Source: Actinomyces ruminicola
Lineage (GTDB): Bacteria; Actinomycetota; Actinomycetes; Actinomycetales; Actinomycetaceae
Assembly: GCF_900103885.1 (NCBI RefSeq)
Contig: NZ_FNIM01000002.1
Span: 103,718 to 167,717 of the forward strand
DNA: 64,000 bases
Reading direction: 5' to 3'
The position numbers were made by a program, and so were the translations under genes. Position 1 is the stretch's first letter, and each line of letters starts with the position of its first letter. The notes under the pieces are model-generated. The model did not search any database and was not told the DNA's origin. It worked only from the letters and a program-made list of their open reading frames with translations. Positions 16,692 to 24,763 of the stretch are shown piece after piece.

Positions 16692-18134
16692 ATGACCGAC
16701 GTCGACACCATCGGCGCTCGCACCCGGGGCGAGGAGCGGCCGGTTGACGCCCGCTATGACGGCGCCTTCGACCGGGTCCCGCCCCAGGACCTGGAGGCGG
16801 AGATGTCCACGCTCGGCGGCATGCTGCTGAGCAAGGAGGCCATCACCGACGTCATCGAGGTGCTGCGCGGCCCCGAGTTCTACAAGCCCGCCCACGAGTC
16901 GATCTTCGACGCCATCGTCGAGGTGTACAACCGCTCGGAGCCGGCCGACCCGCTGATCGTCGCCGACGAGCTGTCCAAGCGGGGCGAGCTTGAACGCGTC
17001 GGCGGCGCCCCCTACCTGGCCTCCCTGATGGCGACCGTGCCCACCGCCGCCAACGCCGCCTACTACGCGCGCATCGTCAAGGAGAAGTCGCTGATGCGCG
17101 GGCTGGTGCAGGCCGGCACCCGCATCGCCCAGCTGGGCTACTCCACCGACGCCGGCGACATCGACGAGCTCGTCACCCTGGCGGAGTCGGAGGTCTACGC
17201 CGTCGCCCACAAGGAGGGTGAGCGGGAGGACTACGTGCCCGTGGGGGAGCTGCTCAACGAGGCCAACCTCGAGATCGAGGCCGGGCAGGCCCGTGAGGAC
17301 GGGCAGATGCGGGGAGTGCCCACGGGCTTCGTGGAACTGGACGAGCTGCTCGGCGGCCTGCACGGCGGGCAGATGATCATCGTGGCCGCCCGCCCCGCCA
17401 TGGGCAAGTCCACGCTCGCCGTCGACTTCTGCCGCTCGGCGTCGATCCACTCGCGCGGCGCCGACGGCAACCTCATCCCCTCCTGCTACTTCTCCCTGGA
17501 GATGGGGCGCATGGAGCTGATGATGCGCATCCTGTCCGCCGAGTCGGGCGTGGCCATGAACAAGCTGCGCGGGGGCAGCCAGATGGACGAGCGCGACTGG
17601 GAGGACGTCGCGCGCGCCTACAACCCCGTCTCCGAGGCGCCGCTGTTCATCGACGACTCCCCGAACCTGACCATGCCGGAGATCCGCTCCAAGGCGCTGC
17701 GGCTGAAGCAGCACCACGGGCTCGGGCTGATGGTGGTGGACTACCTGCAGCTGATGAGCTCGGGCAAGCAGGTCGAGTCCCGCCAGCAGGAGGTCTCCGA
17801 GTTCTCCCGCTCGCTGAAGCTGCTGGCCAAGGAGCTGGACATCCCGGTGGTCGCCGTCGCCCAGCTGAACCGTGGACCGGAGCAGCGCACCGGCAACAAG
17901 CCGCAGATGAGCGACCTGCGCGAGTCCGGCTCCCTGGAGCAGGACGCCGACGTCATCATGCTGCTGCACCGCCCCGAGTACTACCAGGAGGAGGAGCGCC
18001 CGGGCGAGGCCGACATCATCGTGGCCAAGCACCGCAACGGCCAGACCCGCACCATCCCGGTGGCCTTCCAGGGGCACCTGTCGCGCTTCGCCAACATGGC
18101 CCGCAACATCACTCCCGAGCCCGCCTACGAATAG
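16692..18134 (+). CDS. dnaB: Replicative DNA helicase
   Basis: A 480-residue hexameric helicase. The N-terminal DnaB domain (PPQDLEAEMSTLGGMLLSKE) spans about residues 30-130 and the RecA-like motor follows. Walker A is ARPAMGKSTLAVDF (about residues 232-245), Walker B LGLMVVDYLQLM, and the late motif DLRESGSLEQDADVIMLLHR is conserved. No intein interrupts it, unlike many mycobacterial and other actinobacterial dnaB genes. It lies downstream of the rpsF operon with the MATE gene inserted between. Confidence 0.97.
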   Translation: MTDVDTIGARTRGEERPVDARYDGAFDRVPPQDLEAEMSTLGGMLLSKEAITDVIEVLRGPEFYKPAHESIFDAIVEVYNRSEPADPLIVADELSKRGELERVGGAPYLASLMATVPTAANAAYYARIVKEKSLMRGLVQAGTRIAQLGYSTDAGDIDELVTLAESEVYAVAHKEGEREDYVPVGELLNEANLEIEAGQAREDGQMRGVPTGFVELDELLGGLHGGQMIIVAARPAMGKSTLAVDFCRSASIHSRGADGNLIPSCYFSLEMGRMELMMRILSAESGVAMNKLRGGSQMDERDWEDVARAYNPVSEAPLFIDDSPNLTMPEIRSKALRLKQHHGLGLMVVDYLQLMSSGKQVESRQQEVSEFSRSLKLLAKELDIPVVAVAQLNRGPEQRTGNKPQMSDLRESGSLEQDADVIMLLHRPEYYQEEERPGEADIIVAKHRNGQTRTIPVAFQGHLSRFANMARNITPEPAYE

Positions 18135-18276
18135 GCGCGGGCGTGCGCGGACGGTTGTTGGCTGAGGCGGTGGCGAGCGCCGGTGAGCATGGCGGGCGTG
18201 CGATGAGCGCGGGTTGCGCGGCGGCGGGTGCGGACGGGTGCGCGGCGCCACCCGTCACTGCATGACCCCCGACCAC

Positions 18277-18391
18277 GCCACCGTTTTACGGCGCACCCTG
18301 CCACTGAACCGCGGTTCGGCCTGCCACCGTTTTTCGAGTAACCCTGACACCGTTTTTCGGCTGGCCTTGCCACCGTTTTACGACGTCCCGT
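18277..18391 (+). repeat. Five tandem 23-nt repeats upstream of AAA/DUF4143 gene
   Basis: Five units of exactly 23 nt start at 18277, 18300, 18323, 18346 and 18369. Four share GCCACCGTTTTTCG or GCCACCGTTTTACG (one has GACACCG), while unit two keeps only the start GCCAC and the end CCT. The T-run stands out from its GC-rich surroundings. The last unit ends 11 bp before the ATG of the AAA ATPase gene, so the array overlaps its promoter or leader. Helically phased direct repeats suggest a multi-site operator; no palindrome is present. Confidence 0.8.
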
Positions 18392-18402
18392 AAGGTGGGT
18401 GC

Positions 18403-19659
18403 ATGAGTGACCTGCTTCCGCGGCATGTACAGGGACGGGTGGAGGAGCTCCTGGGGGTATTCCCCGTGGTTGAGCTGGTCGGCGCGCGCCAGGTCGGGAA
18501 GTCGACTCTGGCCGCCATGATCGCCGGCGAGTCCGTGCGGTCGACGCGCATCGTGACCCTGGACGACGCCGAGACCCGTACCGCCGCAACCGAGGACCCG
18601 CGCGGTTTTCTCCGCCTGGAGCCCGAGGGGCTGCTGATAATTGACGAGTTCCAGCGCGTTCCTGGGCTCGGGCTCGCGCTCAAGGCGGAGATCGACGCCG
18701 ACCGCTCGCCCGGGCGCTACCTGCTCACCGGCTCGGTGACCACGAGCCGCGTGCAGCCCGCCGCAGACAGCCTGGCGGGGCGCGTCGTCGGCACCCGCAT
18801 CTTCGGCTTCAGCCAGGGTGAGATCGCGGGGAAGGAGGATGACTTCGTGGTGGCGGTGCTCCGCGGGGCGCTGAACGGCGACTACCGCTCCGAACTGGAG
18901 CGCGGCGACTACGTCGACCTGCTCGCCGCGGGCTCCATGCCCGAGGCGCACCGCCTGCCGCAGCGCTTCCAGGCCGATTGGCTGGAGAGTTACGTCTCCC
19001 GGCTGCTCGGGCGCGACCTGCGTGACCTCTCGCGCCTGTCCGATCCGCAGCGTCTGCGCTCCCTACTGGTGGGACTCGCGGCGACGCAGGGAACGGAGAC
19101 CGTGGTCACCCGGATCGGGAACGAGATCAACCTCAGCGCGTCAACGACTACTTCCTACCTGGAGCTCTTGCGTGCGCTCTACCTGGTCGACCGGCTACCG
19201 CCGTGGACACCGAACCTGCTTAAGCGCGAGGTCGGCCGCTCGAAGTATTTTCTGACGGACTCCGCGCTGGCGATCTGGCTGACCCGTACGCGTCCCGACA
19301 CCCTCAAGGATCTGGTGCGCGGGAGTGCACTGGGAGGCCTGCTCGAGGCCTTCGTCGCCGCCGAACTCATGCGGCAGCGCACCTGGTCCGCGGAGCGGTT
19401 TACGCTCAGCCACTACCGTTCTCCGGAGGGCCGAGAGATAGACCTGATCCTGGAACTGGACGACGGTGGAGTCATTGCCGTGGAGGTGAAGGCGGCCGCC
19501 TCGGTATCCGCTGCCGACACCAAGCACCTGCGCTGGCTGCACGAGCGGATCGGGGACCGGCTGGTGGCCGGTATTGTCCTGACCACCGATGACCGTGCGC
19601 GCAGCCTGGGCGGCCCGCTATGGGCGCTGCCGGTGTCCGCCCTGTGGGAGCTCGGTTGA
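18403..19659 (+). CDS. AAA ATPase with DUF4143 C-terminal domain
   Basis: A 418-residue protein of the widespread ATP-binding AAA_14/DUF4143 family. Walker A is GARQVGKSTLAAMI (about residues 26-39) and Walker B LLIIDEFQRVP (about 76-86); TGSVTTSR follows as sensor 1. The C-terminal DUF4143 domain contains EIDLILEL and VIAVEVKA (about residues 345-366), a D-x(n)-ExK pattern like PD-(D/E)xK nucleases. The biological role of this family is not established. AAGGTG precedes the ATG, and a five-unit 23-nt repeat array lies immediately upstream. It stands alone between dnaB and a convergent ABC operon. Confidence 0.9.
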   Translation: MSDLLPRHVQGRVEELLGVFPVVELVGARQVGKSTLAAMIAGESVRSTRIVTLDDAETRTAATEDPRGFLRLEPEGLLIIDEFQRVPGLGLALKAEIDADRSPGRYLLTGSVTTSRVQPAADSLAGRVVGTRIFGFSQGEIAGKEDDFVVAVLRGALNGDYRSELERGDYVDLLAAGSMPEAHRLPQRFQADWLESYVSRLLGRDLRDLSRLSDPQRLRSLLVGLAATQGTETVVTRIGNEINLSASTTTSYLELLRALYLVDRLPPWTPNLLKREVGRSKYFLTDSALAIWLTRTRPDTLKDLVRGSALGGLLEAFVAAELMRQRTWSAERFTLSHYRSPEGREIDLILELDDGGVIAVEVKAAASVSAADTKHLRWLHERIGDRLVAGIVLTTDDRARSLGGPLWALPVSALWELG

Positions 19660-19716
19660 GTAGGGTGTCACCGATGGTCGCCGGAAGCCTGATTCATCCC
19701 CGGAATCATAGGGATT

Positions 19717-19778
19717 GTTGATTTAGAGGGTGGCTAAATCAACCAGGTTTTGGCCTTTGGGCGGAACCTGGTTGATTT
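19717..19778. repeat. AT-rich nested inverted repeat
   Basis: AAATCAACCAGGTT (19736-19749) and AACCTGGTTGATTT (19765-19778) are a perfect 14-bp inverted repeat around 15 nt. GTTGATTT at 19717-19724 can alternatively pair with AAATCAAC at 19736. It lies downstream of the AAA/DUF4143 gene in the 300-bp gap before the convergent ABC permease and may act as a terminator or be a mobile-element remnant. Confidence 0.7.
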
Positions 19779-19863
19779 CGACGTCGGCGCTGCCGCCCAC
19801 GTCGAGGCGGACATCCCTAGGTACGGCCCGGCGTCGTCGGCACACGGCTGCGAGGTTGCAGTG

Positions 19864-19904
19864 CACGACCCCGGGGCGGTCGTGGAACGTACCCCAGGGT
19901 CGTG
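19864..19904. repeat. Interspersed double palindrome, copy B (left arm lost)
   Basis: This copy keeps the inner hairpin CACGACC/GGTCGTG (19864-19870 and 19878-19884), the GAAC joint and the right outer arm GTACCCCAGGGTCGTG (19889-19904), but not the left outer arm. It lies between the convergent ends of the AAA/DUF4143 gene and the ABC permease gene, the same kind of place as copy A. Confidence 0.75.
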
Positions 19905-19960
19905 GAATGTGTGAAGGCCGCTCCTCTGTGTCGCCGGGGATGGGGTCGCGAGTAACTGGG

Positions 19961-20716
19961 TCACTGCGGCTCGGGTAGGCGGATCACCCGCAGACGCCAG
20001 ACCCCCAGCAGCCAGGTCAACGCCATCAGCCCGACGGCGAAGCTCGCCCCATGAAGCAGTCCGCGCCGGAGGTAGTCGCCCGCCTGCGTGCCCAACGCCT
20101 CGACAAGGTAACTGGACAGCTCGCGCGTCGACCACAGGGGCAGGGCGCGGGTCCAGCCGGCGGCCGGGTCCACCAGAAGCTGAAGGGCCATGACTGCCAG
20201 CAGCAACAGGGCGCCCTCCAGGTCTCTTGGTATGACCGCGGCCGCCACCGAGCCCAGGGGTGCGGCCACGGTCACGGTCAGCAGCAGCATGAGCGGCACA
20301 GCAGCCGGGTGGGTCAGCTTGTCCCCGATCGTGAGTAGCACGAGTCCGGAGTAGAGCGCGGCAATGAGCCAACCGAGGCTCAGGACTGCCGCGTGCCGTC
20401 CCAGGACCAGCGCCGTCGGGCTGGCCCCGCTAGCGGCCAGCCGCAAGTCGATTGAGCGCGAGGACACCGACGTGAACAGTGCAAGCGTCGCCGCCGCCCA
20501 GCCCAGTCCGATCGACAGCAGACGCAGCGCGGTCCAGTGCGCGTCGATTCGCGCCAGGTAGAAGGTGAGCGGTAGCAGCAGGGCGAGGACCAGCGCCCCA
20601 CGCCGTCGGGCCAGTTCATGCGCGGTGACCGTGGCCACCAGCACCGCGGTGCGCAGCAGCCGGTGGCCGGAGGCGGGTCCCGGCGCGCCGGGTTCGGCGA
20701 TGGCGGCTGCGGTCAT
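19961..20716 (-). CDS. ABC transporter permease
   Basis: A 251-residue hydrophobic protein with about six TM segments (for example ALVLALLLPLTFYLARIDAH near residue 45 and VPLMLLLTVTVAAPLGSVAA near 145). Its ATG overlaps the stop of the ATPase gene (ATGA), so translation is coupled. With the ATPase and the PadR regulator it forms a three-gene operon. Together they would make an ABC-2-like exporter; the substrate cannot be told. Confidence 0.75.
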   Translation of the reverse strand: MTAAAIAEPGAPGPASGHRLLRTAVLVATVTAHELARRRGALVLALLLPLTFYLARIDAHWTALRLLSIGLGWAAATLALFTSVSSRSIDLRLAASGASPTALVLGRHAAVLSLGWLIAALYSGLVLLTIGDKLTHPAAVPLMLLLTVTVAAPLGSVAAAVIPRDLEGALLLLAVMALQLLVDPAAGWTRALPLWSTRELSSYLVEALGTQAGDYLRRGLLHGASFAVGLMALTWLLGVWRLRVIRLPEPQ

Positions 20717-21621
20717 GCGGCGTACTCCTTCGTCTTGCTGTGACCGGTCGAGGAATCCGGGGCGGGAAGCTCGACGACGCGATCGACGAAGTCGATGTCC
20801 CGCAGCAGGTGGGTGACCAGAAGGACTCCGGCGCCGGAGTTCCGCCAGGACGAGATGAGAGTCCGCAAGTCCTCATAAGCCAGGGCATCCAGGCCCTGGT
20901 AGGGCTCGTCCAGGAGCAGTAGTTCGGGCGAGGCGAGCTGAGCCAGAGCGAGATTGAGTTTCTGTTGGGTGCCCCCGGAAAGGGTACGAGTGACTTGGTT
21001 GCCGTTGGGGCGCCACCCCAGGCGGTGGAGGATCTGGTGCCCCGTGGGCACCGAGCGGCCCTGGCTCGCGCCGTCGATAGCCCCGAATAGCCGCAGATGC
21101 TCGTCGACGGTCAGAAGTGGAGCGAGGGCGTCGAGTTGTGGCGCGTAGCCGAAGCGCTCGGTCCGCTCCATCCGTCCGGAGTTGGTGCGCAGCAGGCCTG
21201 CGCAGACCTGGAGGAGAGTGGACTTGCCGGCCCCGTTGGAGCCGACGACGGCGACGATCTCGCCCCGTCGTACCGTGAGACTGAAGTCTGACAGGACTGT
21301 GCGCCGGCCGCGACGGACGGTGACATCGCGCAGTCGCAATACCACTGGGCCCAGCGTGCTCTCCTTGGCCTGGCTGCCGGTGCCGTCCTCCTTCAGCGCG
21401 GATGCCAGCTCGCGAGCGAACAGGACGGCGGGACCGAAGAGGCTCGCCGGTGCGATGCCCGCGGAGTCGGCCTCTGCGCGGGTCTCGGCGATGACGCGCT
21501 GCAACTCCCGGGGGCTCAGGCCCTGTGCCGCCAGCTCCGCGTTGAGGCTTCGGTACCAGGCGGCGTCGGCCGGACCCGGCTCGTGCCGTGGCGAGGAATT
21601 GGAGTCGGTAGCGGCGCTCAT
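20713..21621 (-). CDS. ABC transporter ATP-binding protein with extra N-terminal region
   Basis: A 302-residue protein. Residues 1-80 are a helical segment with no ATPase motif (PADAAWYRSLNAELAAQGLS). The nucleotide-binding domain then shows VVGSNGAGKSTLLQVCAGLL (Walker A), the signature LSGGTQQKLNLALAQL and Walker B LLLLDEPYQGLD. Both flanking genes overlap it by ATGA. It energises the downstream permease. The N-terminal extension is not standard for ABC ATPases and may dock the permease or PadR partner. Confidence 0.88.
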   Translation of the reverse strand: MSAATDSNSSPRHEPGPADAAWYRSLNAELAAQGLSPRELQRVIAETRAEADSAGIAPASLFGPAVLFARELASALKEDGTGSQAKESTLGPVVLRLRDVTVRRGRRTVLSDFSLTVRRGEIVAVVGSNGAGKSTLLQVCAGLLRTNSGRMERTERFGYAPQLDALAPLLTVDEHLRLFGAIDGASQGRSVPTGHQILHRLGWRPNGNQVTRTLSGGTQQKLNLALAQLASPELLLLDEPYQGLDALAYEDLRTLISSWRNSGAGVLLVTHLLRDIDFVDRVVELPAPDSSTGHSKTKEYAA

Positions 21622-21998
21622 GAGTGCGCCTCGGCCGCCGCATGGGCGGGTACCGCCCGCCTGCGGGATGCTGCCTCACCCTCCAGGATGGCCGAGACGG
21701 CGCTGCGGAAGGCGCGCCACTCCGCTCGACGCGCGGCGAGTTCGATACGGCCGGCGTCGGTGAGCGCGTAGTACTTGCGAGCGGGTCCGGAGTCGGAGGG
21801 GCGTGTGGTGGTGGCGAGCAGGCCGCGCCGCTCCAGACGGGTGAGTGCCGGGTAGAGGCTGCCGCCGGGAACATTCTCCAGGCCGGCGGCGTCGAGGCGA
21901 CGGGTCAATGACAGCCCGTAGTCGGCGCCGCACTCAAGCAGGGCGAGCAGACAGGGCTCGAGGAAGCCGCGCAGGAGACGTGAAGTCGGTGAGTCCAT
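21618..21998 (-). CDS. PadR family transcriptional regulator
   Basis: A 126-residue winged-helix protein. The PadR domain is clear: ADYGLSLTRRLDAAGLENVPGG is followed by SLYPALTRLERRGLL and KYYALTDAGRIELA. It is the first gene of the PadR-ATPase-permease operon, overlapping the ATPase gene by ATGA. Such regulators repress a linked exporter until a drug or peptide binds. The promoter looks leaderless, with an imperfect palindrome across the -35 box. Confidence 0.9.
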   Translation of the reverse strand: MDSPTSRLLRGFLEPCLLALLECGADYGLSLTRRLDAAGLENVPGGSLYPALTRLERRGLLATTTRPSDSGPARKYYALTDAGRIELAARRAEWRAFRSAVSAILEGEAASRRRAVPAHAAAEAHS

Positions 21999-22004
21999 GT
22001 AGTC

Positions 22005-22034
22005 AGGTTATCTAGATAGCAGACAATCTGTCTA
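22005..22034 (-). promoter_or_regulatory. Promoter and putative PadR operator
   Basis: On the minus strand TAGACA (22034-22029) and TAACCT (22010-22005) are 18 bp apart, and TAACCT is 6 nt before the PadR ATG, which implies a leaderless transcript. The imperfect palindrome AGCAGACAATCTGTCT (22018-22033) overlaps the -35 box, a likely autorepression site. Confidence 0.55.
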
Positions 22035-22120
22035 CTGGGTTGTGCTACGCGCCTGTCCGAGCGCCGGTGCGGACGTCGTTGGCTGGAGAAGAGAGCGTTC
22101 TCCCGCGGCCTTTGCTGCGT

Positions 22121-22184
22121 TCCACGACCTTGGGGTACAAAACACGACCCCGGGGTGGTCGTGGAACGTACCCCAGGGTCGTGA
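22121..22184. repeat. Interspersed double palindrome, copy C
   Basis: A complete copy: CACGACCTTGGGGTAC (22123-22138), AAAA, CACGACC (22143-22149), 7-nt loop, GGTCGTG (22157-22163), GAAC, GTACCCCAGGGTCGTG (22168-22183). It lies about 100 bp beyond the stop codon of the kinase gene at 22285, again in a gene 3' region. Confidence 0.85.
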
Positions 22185-22284
22185 ATTGCAGGAGGGCGCG
22201 TCCTCAGGTGCGTGCGCTGCGTTTCGGCCGGCCTGGCGCGCCCTCCAGTGCCGTCACCTGGCACACCCTCTACCTCTAGCGCCG

Positions 22285-23112
22285 TCAGCCCTGGTAGAAG
22301 CCCTGGTAGACGTAGGTGAAGGGGATGTTGCCGTGCATGCCGGGATTGACCGAGGCCGAGACCACGTTCTTGGCGGTGACGGCGGCTTCCAGCGGGGTGG
22401 CGCCCTTGGCCAGCTCGGCGGTGACGGCGGCGGCCAGCGTGCAGCCCGCGCCGTGCATGCGCTCGGTGCCGACGGCCGGAACCTCAAGGACCTCCAGGGT
22501 CTCGCCGTCGTAGAAGACGTCGAGGGCGGTGCCGGTGCCGAGCGTCGGGCCGGCCTTGGCCAGGACGTTGGGCACGCCCAGGTCGTAGATGCGCTTGGCG
22601 GCGTCCTTGAGCTGCGCGACGCTGGTGATCTCATCGGTGCCGGCCAGCGTGGCGGCCTCGAACAGGTTCGGGGTGGCCATCTTGGCGCGGGGCAGGATCT
22701 TGGCGCGCAGGGCGTTGTCGACGTCGAGCGTGGTGCCGGGCTCCTGGCCCTTGCAGATCAGCACCGGGTCCACTACCAGGTTCGGGAACTGGTACTGCTC
22801 CAGGGCGGCGTCGACGGCGTCGATGGTGGCGAGCGTGCCGAGCATGCCGATCTTGACGGCGTCAATCCGGGTGTGGACGGTGGCGCAGGCCTCGATCTGG
22901 TCGGCGATGACCTGCGGGTCGACCGGCACGAAGCGGTGGTCCCAGTTGCGCTTGGGGTCCATGGAGACGATGCAGGTCAGGGCCGTGCAGCCGAATACGC
23001 CCAGCTGGTGGAAGGTCTTCAGATCGGTCTGGGCGCCGGCGCCGCCGGAGGCTTCGGAGCCGGCAATGGCCAGGGCGATGGGAGGGGCGGCGGGAGCGGT
23101 GTTGGATGCCAT
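22285..23112 (-). CDS. Pyridoxal/hydroxymethylpyrimidine kinase (PdxK/ThiD family)
   Basis: A 275-residue ribokinase-fold enzyme. It begins with IALAIAGSEASGGAGAQTDL, the GSDxSGGAG substrate motif, continues with KTFHQLGVFGCTALTCIVSM, and has VVDPVLICKGQ and the anion-hole GTERMHGAGCTLAAAVTAEL near the C-terminus. The family phosphorylates pyridoxine/pyridoxal or HMP. The pattern fits the pyridoxal-kinase-like branch of ThiD proteins, but sequence alone does not settle this. The ATG at 23112 was used because upstream codons are unlike the family. Confidence 0.85.
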   Translation of the reverse strand: MASNTAPAAPPIALAIAGSEASGGAGAQTDLKTFHQLGVFGCTALTCIVSMDPKRNWDHRFVPVDPQVIADQIEACATVHTRIDAVKIGMLGTLATIDAVDAALEQYQFPNLVVDPVLICKGQEPGTTLDVDNALRAKILPRAKMATPNLFEAATLAGTDEITSVAQLKDAAKRIYDLGVPNVLAKAGPTLGTGTALDVFYDGETLEVLEVPAVGTERMHGAGCTLAAAVTAELAKGATPLEAAVTAKNVVSASVNPGMHGNIPFTYVYQGFYQG

Positions 23113-23268
23113 GCGGACAGCATGCCCACCGGCGCCCACCGTGTCCACGCCGCTGCCCGCATGGCGGAATACCTGATGCACTGTGCGCGGCGGGGGCGGG
23201 CCCGCCGTCCTCGCAGACGGCTCGCGGGCGGCACCCGGTTCGGGCTCCGGCCGCGGACCGTGCGGAGG

Positions 23269-23883
23269 TCAGGCGCTGGCGACGGTGAAGCGCTCGCCGC
23301 GGTGCACATCCTGTTCCACCTCGTCGACCAGCGCCACGGCGAGGTCGGCGGGGGAGAGGTCGGTCCCCGCCGGGTGGTCCTTGCCGACGACGTAGGCGCC
23401 GGTGGACCGCTCCGAGGGGTAGGCCGGGGCCGGGGAGACGAGCGTCCAGGCCAGGGTGTCGGCGGCGGCGCGGAAGGCCTCCAGCACCTCGGCGAAGGCC
23501 AGGGCCTCGGGCTTGGCGACGGCGGGGAAGTCGGGGGAGTCGACCAGGCGGTTGCCGTCGGCGTCCAGCAGTGAGCCGGCACCGCCCACGACCACCAGGC
23601 GGCCCGTCGGGCGGGCGGCGATCAGCGCCTTGAAGGCGTCGACGGTCGGCTGCACGGGGCCGCCAGTGCGGTCGGGGGAGACGGCGATGATGGTGGCGTC
23701 GGCGGCACTGATCAGGTCCACCACCGCGGCGGTGTCCGCCAGGTCCGCGACCACATCCGTGGTGGCGCCCTCGGCATGACGGCCGGAGCGGGAGGCGGAG
23801 GTGACGATGTGGCCGCGGCGGGCGGCCTCGGCGACGACGGCCGCGCCGGTGTTGCCGGTTCCGCCGATGACGGTGAGGTTCAT
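23269..23883 (-). CDS. NAD(P)-binding oxidoreductase (atypical SDR)
   Basis: A 204-residue protein starting MNLTVIGGTGNTGAAVVAEA, a GxxGxxG nucleotide-binding loop of the NmrA/NAD(P)-binding atypical SDR type. RLVVVGGAGSL lies mid-protein. There is no YxxxK catalytic pair. The ATG at 23883 has AAGGAG six bases upstream. It is divergent from an HxlR regulator 110 bp away, the usual pairing for this kind of reductase, and is probably under its control. The substrate is unknown; many relatives are quinone or flavin-linked reductases. Confidence 0.8.
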   Translation of the reverse strand: MNLTVIGGTGNTGAAVVAEAARRGHIVTSASRSGRHAEGATTDVVADLADTAAVVDLISAADATIIAVSPDRTGGPVQPTVDAFKALIAARPTGRLVVVGGAGSLLDADGNRLVDSPDFPAVAKPEALAFAEVLEAFRAAADTLAWTLVSPAPAYPSERSTGAYVVGKDHPAGTDLSPADLAVALVDEVEQDVHRGERFTVASA

Positions 23884-23972
23884 GGGGTGCTCCTTGCTCA
23901 TGCGGTTTGCTGGTGGTGCTGCCCGGTCCGCTGGTGCCGCGGTGACAACACTGCTACGGTATGTTTTGGATA

Positions 23973-23985
23973 TTGAGTACCTCAA
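23973..23985. promoter_or_regulatory. Palindrome in the HxlR/oxidoreductase divergent region
   Basis: TTGAGTACCTCAA has 5-bp arms TTGAG/CTCAA around TAC. It lies just upstream of the HxlR start in the 110-bp gap between divergent genes. The central TAC with symmetric arms resembles HxlR-type operators; binding is inferred. Confidence 0.45.
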
Positions 23986-23992
23986 GGTAATC

Positions 23993-24511
23993 ATGGAGTT
24001 GCTTGTGTCACTTTCAAGAGATGACGTCGCGTCGACCGGCTCCGAGGCGGGGCCTGCTGCGGTGCGGGGTACGGACGCGGAGGCCCCAAAGGGCCACCCG
24101 CTCACTGCCGTCGTAGCCACGGGCGCGGCTGGACCAGTCGCCTCCTATGACGTCCTGTCACCCGAGTGCCCGTCGCGCACGGTGCTGCGCCACGTCGTCG
24201 ATCGGTGGACGCCGCTGATCGTGGCCGTGCTGGCGCAGGGGCCGCGGCGCTTCGGCGAGCTGCGTCAGGCGGTGGGCGGCGTGACCCCCAAGGTGCTGGC
24301 CCAGACCCTGCGCTCCATGGAGCGCGATGGCCTGGTGCTGCGCGACCAGACCCCGGGAGTGCCGCCCCGCGTGGACTACACGCTCACCCCGCTGGGTGCG
24401 AGCCTGGCCGAGCCGATTGCCGCGCTGCGCGCCTGGGCGGAGGGCAATGCCGAGCAGGTGCTGGCTCACCGCGAGGCCTACGACCGCGCGCATTCCCGGT
24501 CCGAGGAGTAG
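23993..24511 (+). CDS. HxlR family transcriptional regulator
   Basis: A 172-residue winged-helix protein. The HxlR domain spans about residues 55-155: CPSRTVLRHVVDRWTPLIVA is followed by LAQGPRRFGELRQAVGGVTP, KVLAQTLRSMERDGLVLRDQ and VDYTLTPLGASL. The N-terminal 50 residues are low-complexity and atypical. AAGGT precedes the ATG at 23993; a GTG at 24005 is possible. HxlR proteins often sense aldehydes, quinones or oxidants and control a divergent reductase, as the arrangement here suggests. Confidence 0.88.
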   Translation: MELLVSLSRDDVASTGSEAGPAAVRGTDAEAPKGHPLTAVVATGAAGPVASYDVLSPECPSRTVLRHVVDRWTPLIVAVLAQGPRRFGELRQAVGGVTPKVLAQTLRSMERDGLVLRDQTPGVPPRVDYTLTPLGASLAEPIAALRAWAEGNAEQVLAHREAYDRAHSRSEE

Positions 24512-24566
24512 GCGGTCGCTCCCGGACCACCGAGATCACGTCTGAGGGCGCTCAGCGCGGCTGCAA

Positions 24567-24690
24567 GTGTCATGGAATGCACCGCTTTCCAGGCAGGGCA
24601 CCGGGCATGGCCCGGTCCAGCCGCGAAATAGCGCGGCTCGCGGAGATGATTCAGGCGCGGGATGGTTCAAAGTGGTGCACTCCGTGACAC
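24567..24690. mobile_element. MITE-like element, family 2, copy 1
   Basis: A 124-bp element with imperfect terminal inverted repeats: GTGTCATGGAATGCACCGCT at the left end and, at the right end, the complement of GTGTCACGGAGTGCACCACT. No gene lies inside. It lies between the HxlR stop and the start of the GH13 gene. Its partner is at 44358-44482. The ends match well, while the inner 75 bp align poorly. Confidence 0.75.
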
Positions 24691-24763
24691 CGTCGCGTGC
24701 CTGCAGCGGCATCGCCGCCCGAAAGTGCTCCCGCGCAGGCGCTGAATCGGGGACCATATAGGT

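Noticed and set aside
18277-18391. CRISPR array
   Set aside because: The 23-nt units are contiguous with no unique spacers, and no cas genes are present.
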